Numbered from the stretch's first letter, positions 1-9,671 are shown. The stretch: DNA of 49,909 bases from an uncultured Bacteroidota bacterium (GCA_902519075.1 CABYIO010000004.1:1-49909); one strand, 5' to 3'. The notes: generated by a model not told the origin, from the letters alone. Made by a program: numbers and translations.

Positions 1-20
1 AAAAGTAGAATAAATAGAAT

Positions 21-941
21 TTAAAGGCTGTGAACTCCTTTTGAATCTAATCCAGTAATATATGAATTGTATTCCACCGAATTTTTAGCATATATTTCAT
101 CATATTTTGATTTCAATTTTATTGCTTCATTATAATTTTTAACAAATGAAAAAACCGAAGGACCAGATCCTGAAATTGAACAACAAATAGCTTTATTAGA
201 TTCCGAAATATTTTTTATTTCCTTAAAAAAAGGCACATGTTCAGTCCTGTAATTTTCAACCAAGTAGTCTTTTAATATCAATCTCATTAAATCAAAATCC
301 CCCGTATGAAGTGAATGAATAAATCCTCCTATTGATGCTAATTGCTCTGATGCAATTTTTAAGTCAACTGTTTTTGGTAAAACATCTCTTGAATCTGATG
401 TTTTAATTTCTAATAGAGGGTGGTGAATAATAGCATATAAATTTTTAGGAACTGGAAGCTCAATTACATTGTAATTTTCACGATTGTTCACAAGTATTAA
501 ACCCCCGTATAATGAAGAAGCAACATTATCAGCAGGGGCAGTTTTACTTGAAACAAACTCCCCTTGCATAGCAAATTTTAAAAGCTCTTGTTTTTTCAAT
601 GGACTTCCTAATAATTCGTTTATTCCGTAAACAGCTCCAACAGCAGATGCAGCACTACTACCAATACCGCTTCCAGGCTTTATATTTTTATTTATTTCAA
701 TATCAAAACCACTGTTAATATTTAAAAAATCTAACATAGACTGAGCTGCAACTGAAGCTGTATTCATTTCATTGGATAATGGAACTTCATAACCATTTAC
801 TTTTATAATATTTACCTTATTTGAATTTGATTCACTAATAAATAATTCATCTCCAAAACCATCAATAGAAAATCCCAAAACATCAAAACCGCAACAGACG
901 TTTGAGACACTGGCAGGAGAAAAAACTTTAATTGAATTCAT
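21..941 (-). CDS. thrB: Homoserine kinase
   Basis: GHMP-family kinase of 306 residues that phosphorylates homoserine in cytoplasmic threonine synthesis. The N-terminus (MNSIKVFSPASVSNVCCGFD) and the glycine/serine-rich ATP loop PGSGIGSSAASAVG near residue 90 are typical of ThrB, as is the late glycine-rich motif SISGSGPSVFSF. The length fits the family. It starts with ATG and is divergent from the secreted-protein gene on the other side. Its stop lies 20 bases from the window edge, so a downstream partner (thrC would be the usual one) would be outside the window. No threonine or isoleucine leader peptide was seen in the 90 bases upstream. Confidence 0.93.
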   Translation of the reverse strand: MNSIKVFSPASVSNVCCGFDVLGFSIDGFGDELFISESNSNKVNIIKVNGYEVPLSNEMNTASVAAQSMLDFLNINSGFDIEINKNIKPGSGIGSSAASAVGAVYGINELLGSPLKKQELLKFAMQGEFVSSKTAPADNVASSLYGGLILVNNRENYNVIELPVPKNLYAIIHHPLLEIKTSDSRDVLPKTVDLKIASEQLASIGGFIHSLHTGDFDLMRLILKDYLVENYRTEHVPFFKEIKNISESNKAICCSISGSGPSVFSFVKNYNEAIKLKSKYDEIYAKNSVEYNSYITGLDSKGVHSL

Positions 942-999
942 TACGAAAATCTTATGATAAATTTAACTTAAATAATTTTCAATGGTATATGCAAATATC

Positions 1000-1007
1000 T
1001 AAGTTTG
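1000..1007 (+). promoter_or_regulatory. Putative -7 promoter box TAAGTTTG
   Basis: The sequence matches the Bacteroidota -7 consensus TAnnTTTG and lies 23 bases before the ATG at 1031. No clear TTG element sits 17-23 bases upstream, so support is partial. If real, transcription starts after the more upstream in-frame ATG at 932, which supports the start at 1031. Confidence 0.4.
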
Positions 1008-1030
1008 ATATCATATTAAAAAAAATAAAA

Positions 1031-1804
1031 ATGAAAAAACTAAACTATCTATTACTAACCACACTTTTATTATTCTTTTCATTTTCAATAAATGCGCAAA
1101 CTGTTGATGAAATTATTGAAAATTACATTGAAAATACTGGAGGTGCTGATAACTGGGCTAAAGTAAAGTCAGTAAAGATGAATATAACTGTTAATCAAAT
1201 GGGTATGGAAATCCCAATTGAACAATACCTTTCATCTGAAAGAACATATTCCAAAATATCTATTCAGGGACAGGAAATTAAACAAGGAGTGTTTGACGGA
1301 GAAACTTTGTGGTCAACAAATTTCATGTCAATGAAAGCAGAAAAAAGTGACCAAGAAGACGTTCAAATTGTCAAAAATGAACTTGCTGAGTTTCCGGATC
1401 CTTTTTTAAATTATAAAGAAAATGGATTTACTGCTGAATTAATGGGTACTGAAGCTGTTGATGGATCTGACACTTTTAAAGTTAAACTAACTAAAAAGCC
1501 TATGGTAGTTGATGGAGAGGAAGTTCCAAACGTTTCAATATATTATTTCGATACTGAAAATTTTGTTCCAATAATGATGCATGAAGAAGTTATGAGTGGT
1601 CCTGGAAAAGGAATGATAATGGAAGCTAAAATGAGTGACTACCAGGAAGTTGAAGGATTATACATGCCTTTTTCATTGTCACAAGGGGTGAAAGATCAGC
1701 CCGGCCAACCATTGACTATAACTTCAATAGAATTAAATGTCAAAGCTGATGACAGTGAATTTAAATTTCCCGAAACAGAAACAGAATTACAAGAAAACAA
1801 TTAA
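1031..1804 (+). CDS. Secreted LolA-like outer-membrane lipoprotein-sorting family protein
   Basis: A 257-residue exported protein. The start at 1031 is chosen because it gives a clean signal peptide (MKKLNYLLLTTLLLFFSFS, cleavage after INA-Q). The in-frame ATG at 932 would add 33 residues in front of it and overlap thrB. The mature part has the LolA/LolB-like pattern of a short helical start (VDEIIENYIENTGGADNWAKVKSVKMN) followed by beta strands with the phrase FDGETLWSTN. Such proteins are expected to bind lipid or lipoprotein in the periplasm. It ends 10 bases before the next secreted-protein gene, so the two probably share a transcript. The exact ligand is unknown. Confidence 0.7.
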   Translation: MKKLNYLLLTTLLLFFSFSINAQTVDEIIENYIENTGGADNWAKVKSVKMNITVNQMGMEIPIEQYLSSERTYSKISIQGQEIKQGVFDGETLWSTNFMSMKAEKSDQEDVQIVKNELAEFPDPFLNYKENGFTAELMGTEAVDGSDTFKVKLTKKPMVVDGEEVPNVSIYYFDTENFVPIMMHEEVMSGPGKGMIMEAKMSDYQEVEGLYMPFSLSQGVKDQPGQPLTITSIELNVKADDSEFKFPETETELQENN

Positions 1805-1814
1805 ATCTTAAACA

Positions 1815-4800
1815 ATGCTTAATAAATTAACTACTTGGCTTAGTGGTATGGCGCTACTATGTATATCATTGAGTCTGTTTTCACAGGAAAAAAAAGAAAT
1901 AAAACTTGAAAATTATTTTGGAGATTTAAGTGCAAGACAAATTGGTCCTGCTGTTATGAGTGGTAGGATTAGTGACATGGAAAATCATCCAACTAATCCC
2001 ATGATTATATATGCTGGTTCTGCGGGAGGTGGTGTTTGGAAATCAAATGATGCAGGAACAACTTTTTATCCAATTTTTGATGATCATGCACAATCAATTG
2101 GAGCTGTTGAGCTAGATCCAAATGATCCTGACAATACAATTTATGTTGGTACTGGAGAACCATGGCCAAGAAATAGTGTATCGATTGGGGATGGTTTGTA
2201 CAAATCAAATGATGGAGGAAATAATTGGAAAAAAATCGGACTTGAAAATTCTGAAAGAATTGCAAATATAATTGTGAACCCGGCAAACTCAAATGAGATA
2301 TATGTTGCTGTTCTTGGTGCACTTTGGTCAGACAGTAATGAAAGAGGGGTTTACAAATCAAATGATGGTGGGGAAACATGGGAGAATATTCTATTTCTAA
2401 ATAATTCTACTGGTTGTGCTGATCTAGCTATGGATCCATCTAATCCAAAAATTTTATATGCGTCAATGTGGGAGTTTAGAAGAACAGCATGGTCATTTAA
2501 TTCGGGTGGAGATAATAGTGCTTTGTACAAATCAACTGATGGAGGTGAAAACTGGAGTAAAATTCATAATGGATTTCCTAAAGGAAAGCTCGGTAGATTA
2601 GCTATTGGGGTTGCAAAGTCTAACCCAAATATATTATACACCGTTATTGAATCGGAAAAAAATGAAGATAAAGGACTGTATAAAAGTACTGATGGTGGCG
2701 AAAATTGGGAGCAAAAGAATAATGATTTTGGAATAACCGTAAGGCCATTTTACTTTTCACGTATCGTAGTAGACCCTAAAGACGAAGATATTGTTGTAAA
2801 AGCTGGATTATATGGATCAATTTCTAAGGATGGAGGAGAGACATTTGAAGATTTAGGAAATATGCACGCTGATATACATGATATGGTATTTGACATTAAT
2901 AATTCTGATATAATGTATGTTGGAACAGATGGAGGAGTATATAGATCTTGGAATAAAGGAGTTACAATGGAAATTGTAGAAAACCTACCTCTCTCCCAAT
3001 TTTATCATATCAGTGTTGACAATGAAGAGCCTTATAATATTTATGGGGGACTTCAAGATAATGGTTCTTGGTACGGACCATCATTTGCAGCAGGTGGTAT
3101 TTCTGCTAAACACTGGAATGCAGTTGGTCAAGGTGATGGATTTAGGGTATTAAGACATCCCAGCAAAAATATTATATACTCTGAAATGCAGGGTGCTGAA
3201 AATGTATGGAGATATGACGTGGATAATAATTTGGTAAAAACAATTCAGCCTCTTCCAGTTGATGGATATAAAGAATATAGATTTAATTGGAATACTCCAA
3301 TTGAAATAAGTAAAAATAATTCAGACCGACTATATATTGGCAGTCAATATGTTCACAGATCAAACGATACTGGAAATACTTGGGAAATTATTTCTCCTGA
3401 CCTAACTACTAATGATCCAACAAAACAGAATCAAGAAGATTCTGGAGGTTTATCTATGGATAATTCAGGTGCTGAAAATCATACAACAATTTTTACTATT
3501 ACAGAGTCACCGGTTAACGAAAATATAATTTGGGCTGGAACAGATGATGGAAACATCCAAGTAACAAAAAGTGGGGGGAAAAGTTGGAAAAATGTAATAG
3601 GAAATGTTTCTGGTGTACCTAAAAATACATGGGTTTATCACATCGAAGCAAGTGTACATGACGAGAATACAGCATATGCTGTATTTGATGGGCATACATC
3701 AGGAGACATGAAAGCTTATGCTTACAAAACAAAGGATTTAGGAAAAACTTGGACTAATATTATTCCTAATGATGATGTTATAGGTTTTACTAGAAATATT
3801 CAAGAAGATTATAAAAATCCAAATCTTCTGTTTTTGGGAACTGAGCTTGGATTGTATATTACAATTAACGGTGGGGATAGTTGGTCAAAATTTACAAAAA
3901 ATGTCCCTCCTGTTGCTATACACTACATTGAGCTACAGAGTCAAACTAATGATTTGGTTATGGGTACACATGGTCGTGGTGTGATTATAATTGATGATAT
4001 TTCTCCGCTAAGGGAAATTAATGAAGAGAATCTTTCAAATAAATTATATTTTTTCGAAAGAGATCAATTTGAAATTCAAGAATTTGGTGGTTTTTCAGAT
4101 AGCTTTGGTAGAGAAACTCAGTTTTTTGGAGCAAACCCATCATTAAGTTGTGAAATTCAATATTTACTTCCTAAAAGGCATACATTTGGAAAAATGAGTA
4201 TGGAGATTCAAGATATGGATGGAAATAAAATTACAACCCTAAATCCAGGTAAATCCAAAGGTATTAATACTGTTAAGTGGAGCTATAACATGAGAACTCC
4301 AAAAATTGCAAAAGCAAAAACCTTAAGTTTTGGAGGATTTACATCACCTACTGTTCCTGCTGGTGATTATAAAGTGGTTGTCAAGAAAGGTAGAGATACA
4401 TTTGAAAAAAAAATTAATGTATGCTATAAAAATAATGCTGGGCTTAGTGATGATGACAGAAAATTTCAGTATGAAACAGTTATTAAATTATTTAATATGA
4501 CTGAAGAACTTGCTTACATGGTTTACGTTATAGATGAGCTAATTTCAAATGAAAATACAGATGATCCGATTAAATCAAAGCTAAATGAGTTAAAAAAGTC
4601 GTTAGTTATCACAACTGGTGATAATTATGTAGGCGCTGCGAAAAAACAATTAAGGGAAAAAATGGCAGATCTTTATTCAAAAGTTGCATCAAGCTATGAT
4701 AAACCTTCAGCTAATGAGCTAGATAATTTAGCACTTATTGAAGAAGGAATGAAATCGGCAAATAAAAGATATTCAAAAATCATTAAAAAGATTAATCCTG

Positions 4801-4844
4801 AATTAATGCCCGATAAAACCTTTGATAATTTTATAAATGAATAA
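1815..4844 (+). CDS. Secreted sortilin/VPS10-like BNR-repeat protein
   Basis: A large exported protein of 1009 residues with an N-terminal signal peptide ending near residue 23 (SLSLFSQ). Most of it is a beta-propeller with repeated Asp-box (BNR) motifs such as YKSNDGGNNW, YKSNDGGETW, YKSTDGGENW (twice) and TKSGGKSW. The order of motifs matches the VPS10/sortilin-like proteins called 'glycosyl hydrolase' in many Bacteroidota genomes. A C-terminal beta domain (about 760-870) and a helical tail follow. No catalytic residues of a sialidase are evident, so an enzymatic role is not supported. I see no obvious type IX sorting signal at the C-terminus (it ends in a charged helix), so a periplasmic or surface location is open. 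Confidence 0.8.
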   Translation: MLNKLTTWLSGMALLCISLSLFSQEKKEIKLENYFGDLSARQIGPAVMSGRISDMENHPTNPMIIYAGSAGGGVWKSNDAGTTFYPIFDDHAQSIGAVELDPNDPDNTIYVGTGEPWPRNSVSIGDGLYKSNDGGNNWKKIGLENSERIANIIVNPANSNEIYVAVLGALWSDSNERGVYKSNDGGETWENILFLNNSTGCADLAMDPSNPKILYASMWEFRRTAWSFNSGGDNSALYKSTDGGENWSKIHNGFPKGKLGRLAIGVAKSNPNILYTVIESEKNEDKGLYKSTDGGENWEQKNNDFGITVRPFYFSRIVVDPKDEDIVVKAGLYGSISKDGGETFEDLGNMHADIHDMVFDINNSDIMYVGTDGGVYRSWNKGVTMEIVENLPLSQFYHISVDNEEPYNIYGGLQDNGSWYGPSFAAGGISAKHWNAVGQGDGFRVLRHPSKNIIYSEMQGAENVWRYDVDNNLVKTIQPLPVDGYKEYRFNWNTPIEISKNNSDRLYIGSQYVHRSNDTGNTWEIISPDLTTNDPTKQNQEDSGGLSMDNSGAENHTTIFTITESPVNENIIWAGTDDGNIQVTKSGGKSWKNVIGNVSGVPKNTWVYHIEASVHDENTAYAVFDGHTSGDMKAYAYKTKDLGKTWTNIIPNDDVIGFTRNIQEDYKNPNLLFLGTELGLYITINGGDSWSKFTKNVPPVAIHYIELQSQTNDLVMGTHGRGVIIIDDISPLREINEENLSNKLYFFERDQFEIQEFGGFSDSFGRETQFFGANPSLSCEIQYLLPKRHTFGKMSMEIQDMDGNKITTLNPGKSKGINTVKWSYNMRTPKIAKAKTLSFGGFTSPTVPAGDYKVVVKKGRDTFEKKINVCYKNNAGLSDDDRKFQYETVIKLFNMTEELAYMVYVIDELISNENTDDPIKSKLNELKKSLVITTGDNYVGAAKKQLREKMADLYSKVASSYDKPSANELDNLALIEEGMKSANKRYSKIIKKINPELMPDKTFDNFINE

Positions 4845-4851
4845 TTAAATT

Positions 4852-4885
4852 AAAAAAGACCTGATTAAATCAGGTCTTTTTTTTA
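4852..4885 (+). terminator. Rho-independent terminator after the BNR-repeat gene
   Basis: A GACCTGA / TCAGGTC stem with a 5-base loop, flanked by six A on the left and eight T on the right. It starts about 8 bases after the stop codon and can work in either direction, but the only gene ending here is on the plus strand. Confidence 0.85.
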
Positions 4886-4945
4886 TTAGAATCTTTTGTC
4901 TTCGATTGAAAATATGTTTATTAATTTTAAAGAATATCAATAATC

Positions 4946-6160
4946 GTGAGAGAATTAAAACTTTTAATATTATATGTTTTTATGATTCAATCGTGTTCAT
5001 TTACAATAGATGAACCCAAACTTGGAGAATATAGAGCTGAGATAAAAACTAAAGACGGTTCGATACTGCCGTTTAAATTTGTGTTACTTAATGAATCTGA
5101 TAAATTAATAATGAAAGTTGAAAATGATAAAGAAATCCTTATTTATGATGATATAGTACATGTACAAGATTCTATAAAAATTTTAATGCCACCATATGAT
5201 GCTGTGATAATTGTTAAGTCGAAGGGAGAAACATTAAAAGGCAGGTATCTAAAAGAAGAATCTGGAAAAGAAGCTTCATTTCATGCGATAATTAATGATG
5301 AACCAAAATTTATTTCAGACAAAGAAGCTAATTTCTCTTTTGATGGAAAATATAAAACAGTATTCAGACCAGAAAATCCATATCCTGGACTAGGTCTATT
5401 CACTCAGAAAGACAATAATATTTCTGGAACATTTAGAAAAAATACAGGTGATACCAGATATCTTTCAGGTATTACTTTTGGTGATTCAATCCTGCTTTCA
5501 ACTTTTGATGGAGCTCATCCATATCTAATTAAAGCTGTGAAAAAAGGAGACACTATTTTTGGAAATTTATATTATTACAGCGATTCAATAACTGAGTTTT
5601 GGATGATTGAAGATGATGATTATGAACTAGCTAATTCAAAAATTCTGACAAAACTTAAAGACGGATTTCAATCAATCAATTTTAATTTTAAAAACATAAA
5701 TGGAAAGTTCATAAGCTTAAATGACGAGCAGTTTAAAAACAAAGTGGTAGTTGTTCAAATATTAGGAACTTGGTGTCCAAACTGCTTAGATGAAACTCAA
5801 TTTTTCCTTTCTTATTTAGATAAAAATCCTAACCAGGATTTAGCTTTTGTTGGATTAAGTGTTGAGGCCGCTAAAACTGAAGAAAGAGCTATGAAAAGAA
5901 TCAGTAAAATGATTGATAAGTTTGATATACCTTATCCAATTTTATTAGCTCAATACGGAAGTACAGATAAAGAAAAATTTCTAGAAAAAATTACTATGTT
6001 GGAAAATATCATTTCATATCCAACCACTATAATAATTGATAAAACTGGAAAAGTTAATAGCATTCATACAGGATTTAATGGACCTGCAACAGGACAGGCA
6101 TTTATAGATTATAAGAATGAATTTGAATCCGAGATTAAAGGACTTTTAGAGCTTCAATAA
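4946..6160 (+). CDS. TlpA-like thioredoxin-domain lipoprotein
   Basis: A 404-residue lipoprotein with GTG start. The short N-terminal hydrophobic segment ends in the lipobox MIQSC with Cys17 as the lipid-modified residue. A starting ATG further in (4982) would remove the signal, so GTG is preferred. Residues 25-230 resemble the DUF4369-type beta domain found before thioredoxin domains in Bacteroidota. Residues 245-400 are a TlpA/AhpC-type thioredoxin fold with the redox motif WCPNC (Cys277 and Cys280) and the cis-proline region SYPTT. It probably reduces disulfides of envelope proteins. It stands alone between two terminators. Confidence 0.82.
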   Translation: MRELKLLILYVFMIQSCSFTIDEPKLGEYRAEIKTKDGSILPFKFVLLNESDKLIMKVENDKEILIYDDIVHVQDSIKILMPPYDAVIIVKSKGETLKGRYLKEESGKEASFHAIINDEPKFISDKEANFSFDGKYKTVFRPENPYPGLGLFTQKDNNISGTFRKNTGDTRYLSGITFGDSILLSTFDGAHPYLIKAVKKGDTIFGNLYYYSDSITEFWMIEDDDYELANSKILTKLKDGFQSINFNFKNINGKFISLNDEQFKNKVVVVQILGTWCPNCLDETQFFLSYLDKNPNQDLAFVGLSVEAAKTEERAMKRISKMIDKFDIPYPILLAQYGSTDKEKFLEKITMLENIISYPTTIIIDKTGKVNSIHTGFNGPATGQAFIDYKNEFESEIKGLLELQ

Positions 6161-6164
6161 AAAT

Positions 6165-6194
6165 AAAAAAAGGCCCTATAACTAAGGACCTTTT
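6165..6194 (-). terminator. Terminator of the initiator tRNA transcript
   Basis: On the minus strand AAAAGGTCC pairs with GGGCCTTTT through nine base pairs, including one U-G wobble, followed by a T run. In plus-strand RNA that wobble becomes a C-A mismatch, so the hairpin is stronger for the tRNA than for the TlpA-like gene that ends 4 bases away. Confidence 0.7.
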
Positions 6195-6198
6195 ATAG

Positions 6199-6271
<73 letters not shown>

Positions 6272-6281
6272 ATGTGGTCTA

Positions 6282-6311
6282 CAAATATACGATGGTTTTT
6301 AGTATTGGCAA
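6282..6311 (-). promoter_or_regulatory. Promoter of the initiator tRNA
   Basis: On the minus strand TTG (6309-6311), a 19-base spacer and TATATTTG (6282-6289) match the Bacteroidota consensus TTG-N17-23-TAnnTTTG. The -7 box ends 10 bases before the mature tRNA 5' end, a fitting distance for a short 5' leader. Confidence 0.75.
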
Positions 6312-6335
6312 GAATAAAAACTAAATTATGATAAT

Positions 6336-6371
6336 AAAAAAAGCGATTTACTGAAGTAAATCGCTTTTTTT
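6336..6371 (-). terminator. Terminator after gldN
   Basis: A nine-base-pair stem GCGATTTAC/GTAAATCGC with loop TGAA, flanked by seven A and seven T. It lies 19 bases past the gldN stop and closes the gldKLMN transcript. The symmetric A/T runs would let it act in both directions. Confidence 0.88.
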
Positions 6372-6389
6372 AGGTTAGTAGTATATTAA

Positions 6390-7916
6390 CTACCAACTCC
6401 ACATATCATGTTCAAAATTTCTTATTTTCTCTTTTATTCTTTCAGATTCTAACAACCTCATAAAAGAATTATTTTTTATATAATTGTCAATCTTTCTGTT
6501 TTCATAAACATTTTCCTCCTTATAAATTACCGAACCAAATCTTCTTGAGTTTATAATATCATCAAAAGAAACGTACTTTGAAGTATTTCTGTTATTAAAT
6601 GCTTGGCCCTTCTTTAAAATTTCTCTTGCATGTGGATAATATACCCAGAAAATGGGTCTTAACTTACTAATAGCTGGAGCTGCAGTATCAGTTTGTGGTT
6701 CTGTATCGGGGGATGGGTTATCAAAAGCTGCTACATCAGATTCTGAAGGAAACTCATTTGGATTTAGAGGATCTGTAAAAAACTTATTTATCTCATCTCC
6801 GTCATTAAAACTGTCTCCATCTGAATCAGCTACTTGAGGGTCTGTTTCAAAACTATCAATTTCATCTTGATCACCAATTCCATCACCATCTGAATCTGGT
6901 CCATTTACTGGTGGTGGTTCATAAGTGTTATCAAAGGGATCACCTAGAAAGTCATCATCATCATTTTTTTGGAGGGGTTTTGTAACAGGGGCTAAACCTA
7001 TAGGCCTGTAAATTAATTCAGAGTATTTCTTATCAAAATACCATATTCCTTTTATTAACCACTGTTTTAAATCTTCAAGCTCTAAATTTTTATAATAAAA
7101 ATCGTCATTTTCTTCAAAGAAAAGTTCTGAAATCATCTCTTCCAATGCAGCATTATATTCAACAACCTCCTCCGGAGATAATAAATCTGCTATACCATCT
7201 GGCTGCATAAATCTTACTGCCCCATCTGGACTTGTAAATCCGAGGAATTGTTCGTAACTAAAATCCCTGCTAGATAAAAGCTTGTAAGATGCATAATCTT
7301 TAATTTCGTACGGAAACATTTTTACAAATGTTGAGTCAGCATCGAGTACTTGCTTTTGTTCAGCTGAAATTTCTTCTTCATAAGGATTAAACCCATATTT
7401 CTCTACTTGAGAAGTTATTTGTTCTTCAAGCTCATAAACAACATCTTCCAATCTTTGGTCTCCTTTCTCGGTATTAATTTTAATCTGAAAAATATTTTCA
7501 ATATCCTCATTAGGAACTTTCTCTAAAAATTCACCTTCATCAAAACCAGGATCATAAACAGGAATATTAAATTTTTCAATTTCCTGTCTTAACCACCAAA
7601 GCATGGGCCTGCGTTCTTTTCCAACAACGTTTGTGTCTATAGGGTAAAGTAAAGGATAGTTTACCCTCTGATCTAAATCAATGATCTCCCAAACAGTTGT
7701 TGACCATAAAATATCTTTATCATTAACATAACCATATTCAAGCGGATCGTCTTTGTCTTCTTGAATTTGTGAAGCAGATCTTACACCAATATCATTAGGG
7801 TTTTGTGCATTTAGTATATTACTAACTCCCTTCTTATAGTTAGAATTATTCTGGGAATAAATATTTATTCCTAACAAAAGAAAGATGTAAAAAAATATTT
7901 TATTAAAAACTTTCAT
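6390..7916 (-). CDS. gldN: GldN (PorN-like) type IX secretion/gliding protein with an inserted acidic calcium-repeat region
   Basis: A 508-residue exported protein (signal peptide ending near IYS-Q at 20-22) that, in the family, forms the periplasmic ring of the type IX secretion system with the GldK lipoprotein. The N-terminal half (DILWSTTVWEIIDLDQRVNYPL and RPMLWWLRQ) and the C-terminal tail (IFWVYYPHAREIL, RFGSVIYKEENVY, RIKEKIRNFEHDMW) are clearly GldN. The family is usually a little over 300 residues. The extra length comes partly from residues 315-415, an acidic, proline-rich stretch with two thrombospondin type 3-like repeats. It is last in the gldKLMN operon, 12 bases after gldM. Confidence 0.9.
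   Translation of the reverse strand: MKVFNKIFFYIFLLLGINIYSQNNSNYKKGVSNILNAQNPNDIGVRSASQIQEDKDDPLEYGYVNDKDILWSTTVWEIIDLDQRVNYPLLYPIDTNVVGKERRPMLWWLRQEIEKFNIPVYDPGFDEGEFLEKVPNEDIENIFQIKINTEKGDQRLEDVVYELEEQITSQVEKYGFNPYEEEISAEQKQVLDADSTFVKMFPYEIKDYASYKLLSSRDFSYEQFLGFTSPDGAVRFMQPDGIADLLSPEEVVEYNAALEEMISELFFEENDDFYYKNLELEDLKQWLIKGIWYFDKKYSELIYRPIGLAPVTKPLQKNDDDDFLGDPFDNTYEPPPVNGPDSDGDGIGDQDEIDSFETDPQVADSDGDSFNDGDEINKFFTDPLNPNEFPSESDVAAFDNPSPDTEPQTDTAAPAISKLRPIFWVYYPHAREILKKGQAFNNRNTSKYVSFDDIINSRRFGSVIYKEENVYENRKIDNYIKNNSFMRLLESERIKEKIRNFEHDMWSW
6747..6896 (-). repeat. Two tandem thrombospondin type 3-like repeats inside gldN
   Basis: Residues 341-390 of GldN hold two copies of about 23 residues. 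Both begin with a DSDGD calcium-loop motif (DSDGDGIGDQDEIDSF; DSDGDSFNDGDEINKF), continue to a T-D-P step, and are flanked by acidic and proline-rich linkers. This module is common in secreted Bacteroidota proteins but not a known standard part of GldN. Confidence 0.85.
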
Positions 7917-7928
7917 TGTTTATAGAGT

Positions 7929-9671
7929 TTATCTCACTGTTAGAACAAGGTCATTTTGAGGGTTCAAAAATCTTGTACCATTATCAATTTTAGCACTATT
8001 TAGCTTAATATCATAAACAGTAACTGTTTCACCTCTTCTTGCTCTTAAAATTTGTTGTTTTATCCTGTCATTAAAAGAACCACCAGTATTTCTAACCACA
8101 CCAAGATTTCTTAGACCTACTCTGACTTTGAATTCAGCAACATTTAATTTAAGTCCGTTATCAAGTCTCTCATTGTTAAAAGAACCTGTCAACCTTCCAG
8201 ATGCAATTTGCTGAGCAGAAAGTCTGCTACTATTTCCTGAGAATATGGCCAATGGCTTAGGAAGTCTAACAACATCAAAAACAACATCTGGAGATACTAT
8301 ACCAGAAAGTTTGTCTTTTATCTTAATACTAACTTTTCCATTCTTTCCTTTTTCTCCAACCATAATATATTCACCTGTATTCTTTCCTTTTCTAATAGAA
8401 GGTGGTGATAAAATTTCAATATTTTCATTTGAAACTCCAGGCATACTTATACTCAAAGTGTTTTCTATACTTTCATAGACAATATTCATGTCTTTATTTG
8501 ATACGATAGCTAATGGTGGATTTACAAAATATTCGTGATCAATCGGAATTTCTTTACTTACATCTTCACCATTTTCAGTTCTAATAAATACAATTTTACC
8601 GGTTAATTTCTTTGCTCCTGCAGTACCAACGTTTAACTTAAGTTTTTCGAGTACAACTTCACCATTTTCCATAACATCGGAAGCTTTATACTCTTTCATT
8701 GGTCCATTTCCATTTTTAATCATTACTGTAGAAGCTACAAATGTTTCATCATACTTTCCTAATGCAATACTACCTTCAAGCTTAGAGTTTTCATAAAAAA
8801 CATTTACGTTTAATGGAATAGCTCTTAATGCAGTTAAATTTTCCCCTAGAATAACTTCGTTAATTGATGAAATCATAGTCTGAATTACATTTTCTATATC
8901 TTCTTCCATTAAGGTCAACTTAGTAATCGATGCAATTTCAGGAAAACCTTCGAAGTTAAAATGAAGCCAGCTTTTGATTTTATCTTCTGCTTTTCCAACT
9001 TTAACAACATCTGTGTTAAAACTCTGCTCAATTATCCTTATCAATCCTGATTTCGAATCATTCCATATTTTATTTTTAGTAGTGTCACTAGAGATATCAG
9101 ATTTGGTAATTTCTTCAATTGCTGTATCTCTAAAATTGTTTACAAGCCTAACAAATTCCTGACCAGCTGCTGTGTAACCAGTATTATCCTCATCTAAATA
9201 ATCCCCAGTAAAAAGCATTTCGTCATATGAAGCTGAATTATCCATTACTTCATAGTCTCCAACCATTTCAGGAACTGACCCATCAATTGTTCTTCCAAAA
9301 GTGTTGTCCTTTTCTAAAATTGGTCTTTTAAAACTTTGGAATGTAACATCATTAACATCATAGGGGATAATAAGTTCATTATCATTTCTATTTATAAATT
9401 CAGTTAATTCATTAGCAGCTTCAGAAATCTTACTAATTGGTTGGTAAGCGATGTACCATTGTAGAGAGTCATTTTTGGCGCTGTTTTTTATAACCTGAAT
9501 TGCAGCTTTATTACTTTCTTTAAGTGATTTTGTAGACTTCACTACTTCTCTGTCAATTTCACCAAAGGTCATCAATACCTCCTTTGACATATTCAAAGCT
9601 AGCATCGCGATGAAAACAAGATACATCAGATTAATCATCTTCTGTCTTGCGTTTTCTTTTCCTCCTGCCAT
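7929..9671 (-). CDS. gldM: GldM (PorM-like) type IX secretion motor protein
   Basis: A 580-residue inner-membrane protein with the highly conserved start MAGGKENARQKMINLMYLVF and one transmembrane helix at about residues 13-34. The rest is periplasmic: a helical part, then beta domains including the phrases ALGKYDETFVASTVMIKNGNG and GSFNNERLDNGLKLNV. In the family a GldM dimer sits with GldL in the proton-driven motor and spans the periplasm to reach GldK/GldN. It is somewhat longer than the common size of about 515 residues. It lies 58 bases after gldL and 12 bases before gldN. Confidence 0.95.
   Translation of the reverse strand: MAGGKENARQKMINLMYLVFIAMLALNMSKEVLMTFGEIDREVVKSTKSLKESNKAAIQVIKNSAKNDSLQWYIAYQPISKISEAANELTEFINRNDNELIIPYDVNDVTFQSFKRPILEKDNTFGRTIDGSVPEMVGDYEVMDNSASYDEMLFTGDYLDEDNTGYTAAGQEFVRLVNNFRDTAIEEITKSDISSDTTKNKIWNDSKSGLIRIIEQSFNTDVVKVGKAEDKIKSWLHFNFEGFPEIASITKLTLMEEDIENVIQTMISSINEVILGENLTALRAIPLNVNVFYENSKLEGSIALGKYDETFVASTVMIKNGNGPMKEYKASDVMENGEVVLEKLKLNVGTAGAKKLTGKIVFIRTENGEDVSKEIPIDHEYFVNPPLAIVSNKDMNIVYESIENTLSISMPGVSNENIEILSPPSIRKGKNTGEYIMVGEKGKNGKVSIKIKDKLSGIVSPDVVFDVVRLPKPLAIFSGNSSRLSAQQIASGRLTGSFNNERLDNGLKLNVAEFKVRVGLRNLGVVRNTGGSFNDRIKQQILRARRGETVTVYDIKLNSAKIDNGTRFLNPQNDLVLTVR

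Noticed and set aside
932-1030. N-terminal extension of the LolA-like protein from ATG 932
   Set aside because: It would overlap thrB, cross a putative -7 box at 1000-1007 and place 33 residues before a clean signal peptide.
2005-2379. Long open frame (124 codons) antisense to the BNR-repeat gene
   Set aside because: It lies fully inside a well-supported gene, has low-complexity His/Gln/Leu-rich content that mirrors the repeat codons on the other strand, and has no recognisable domain.
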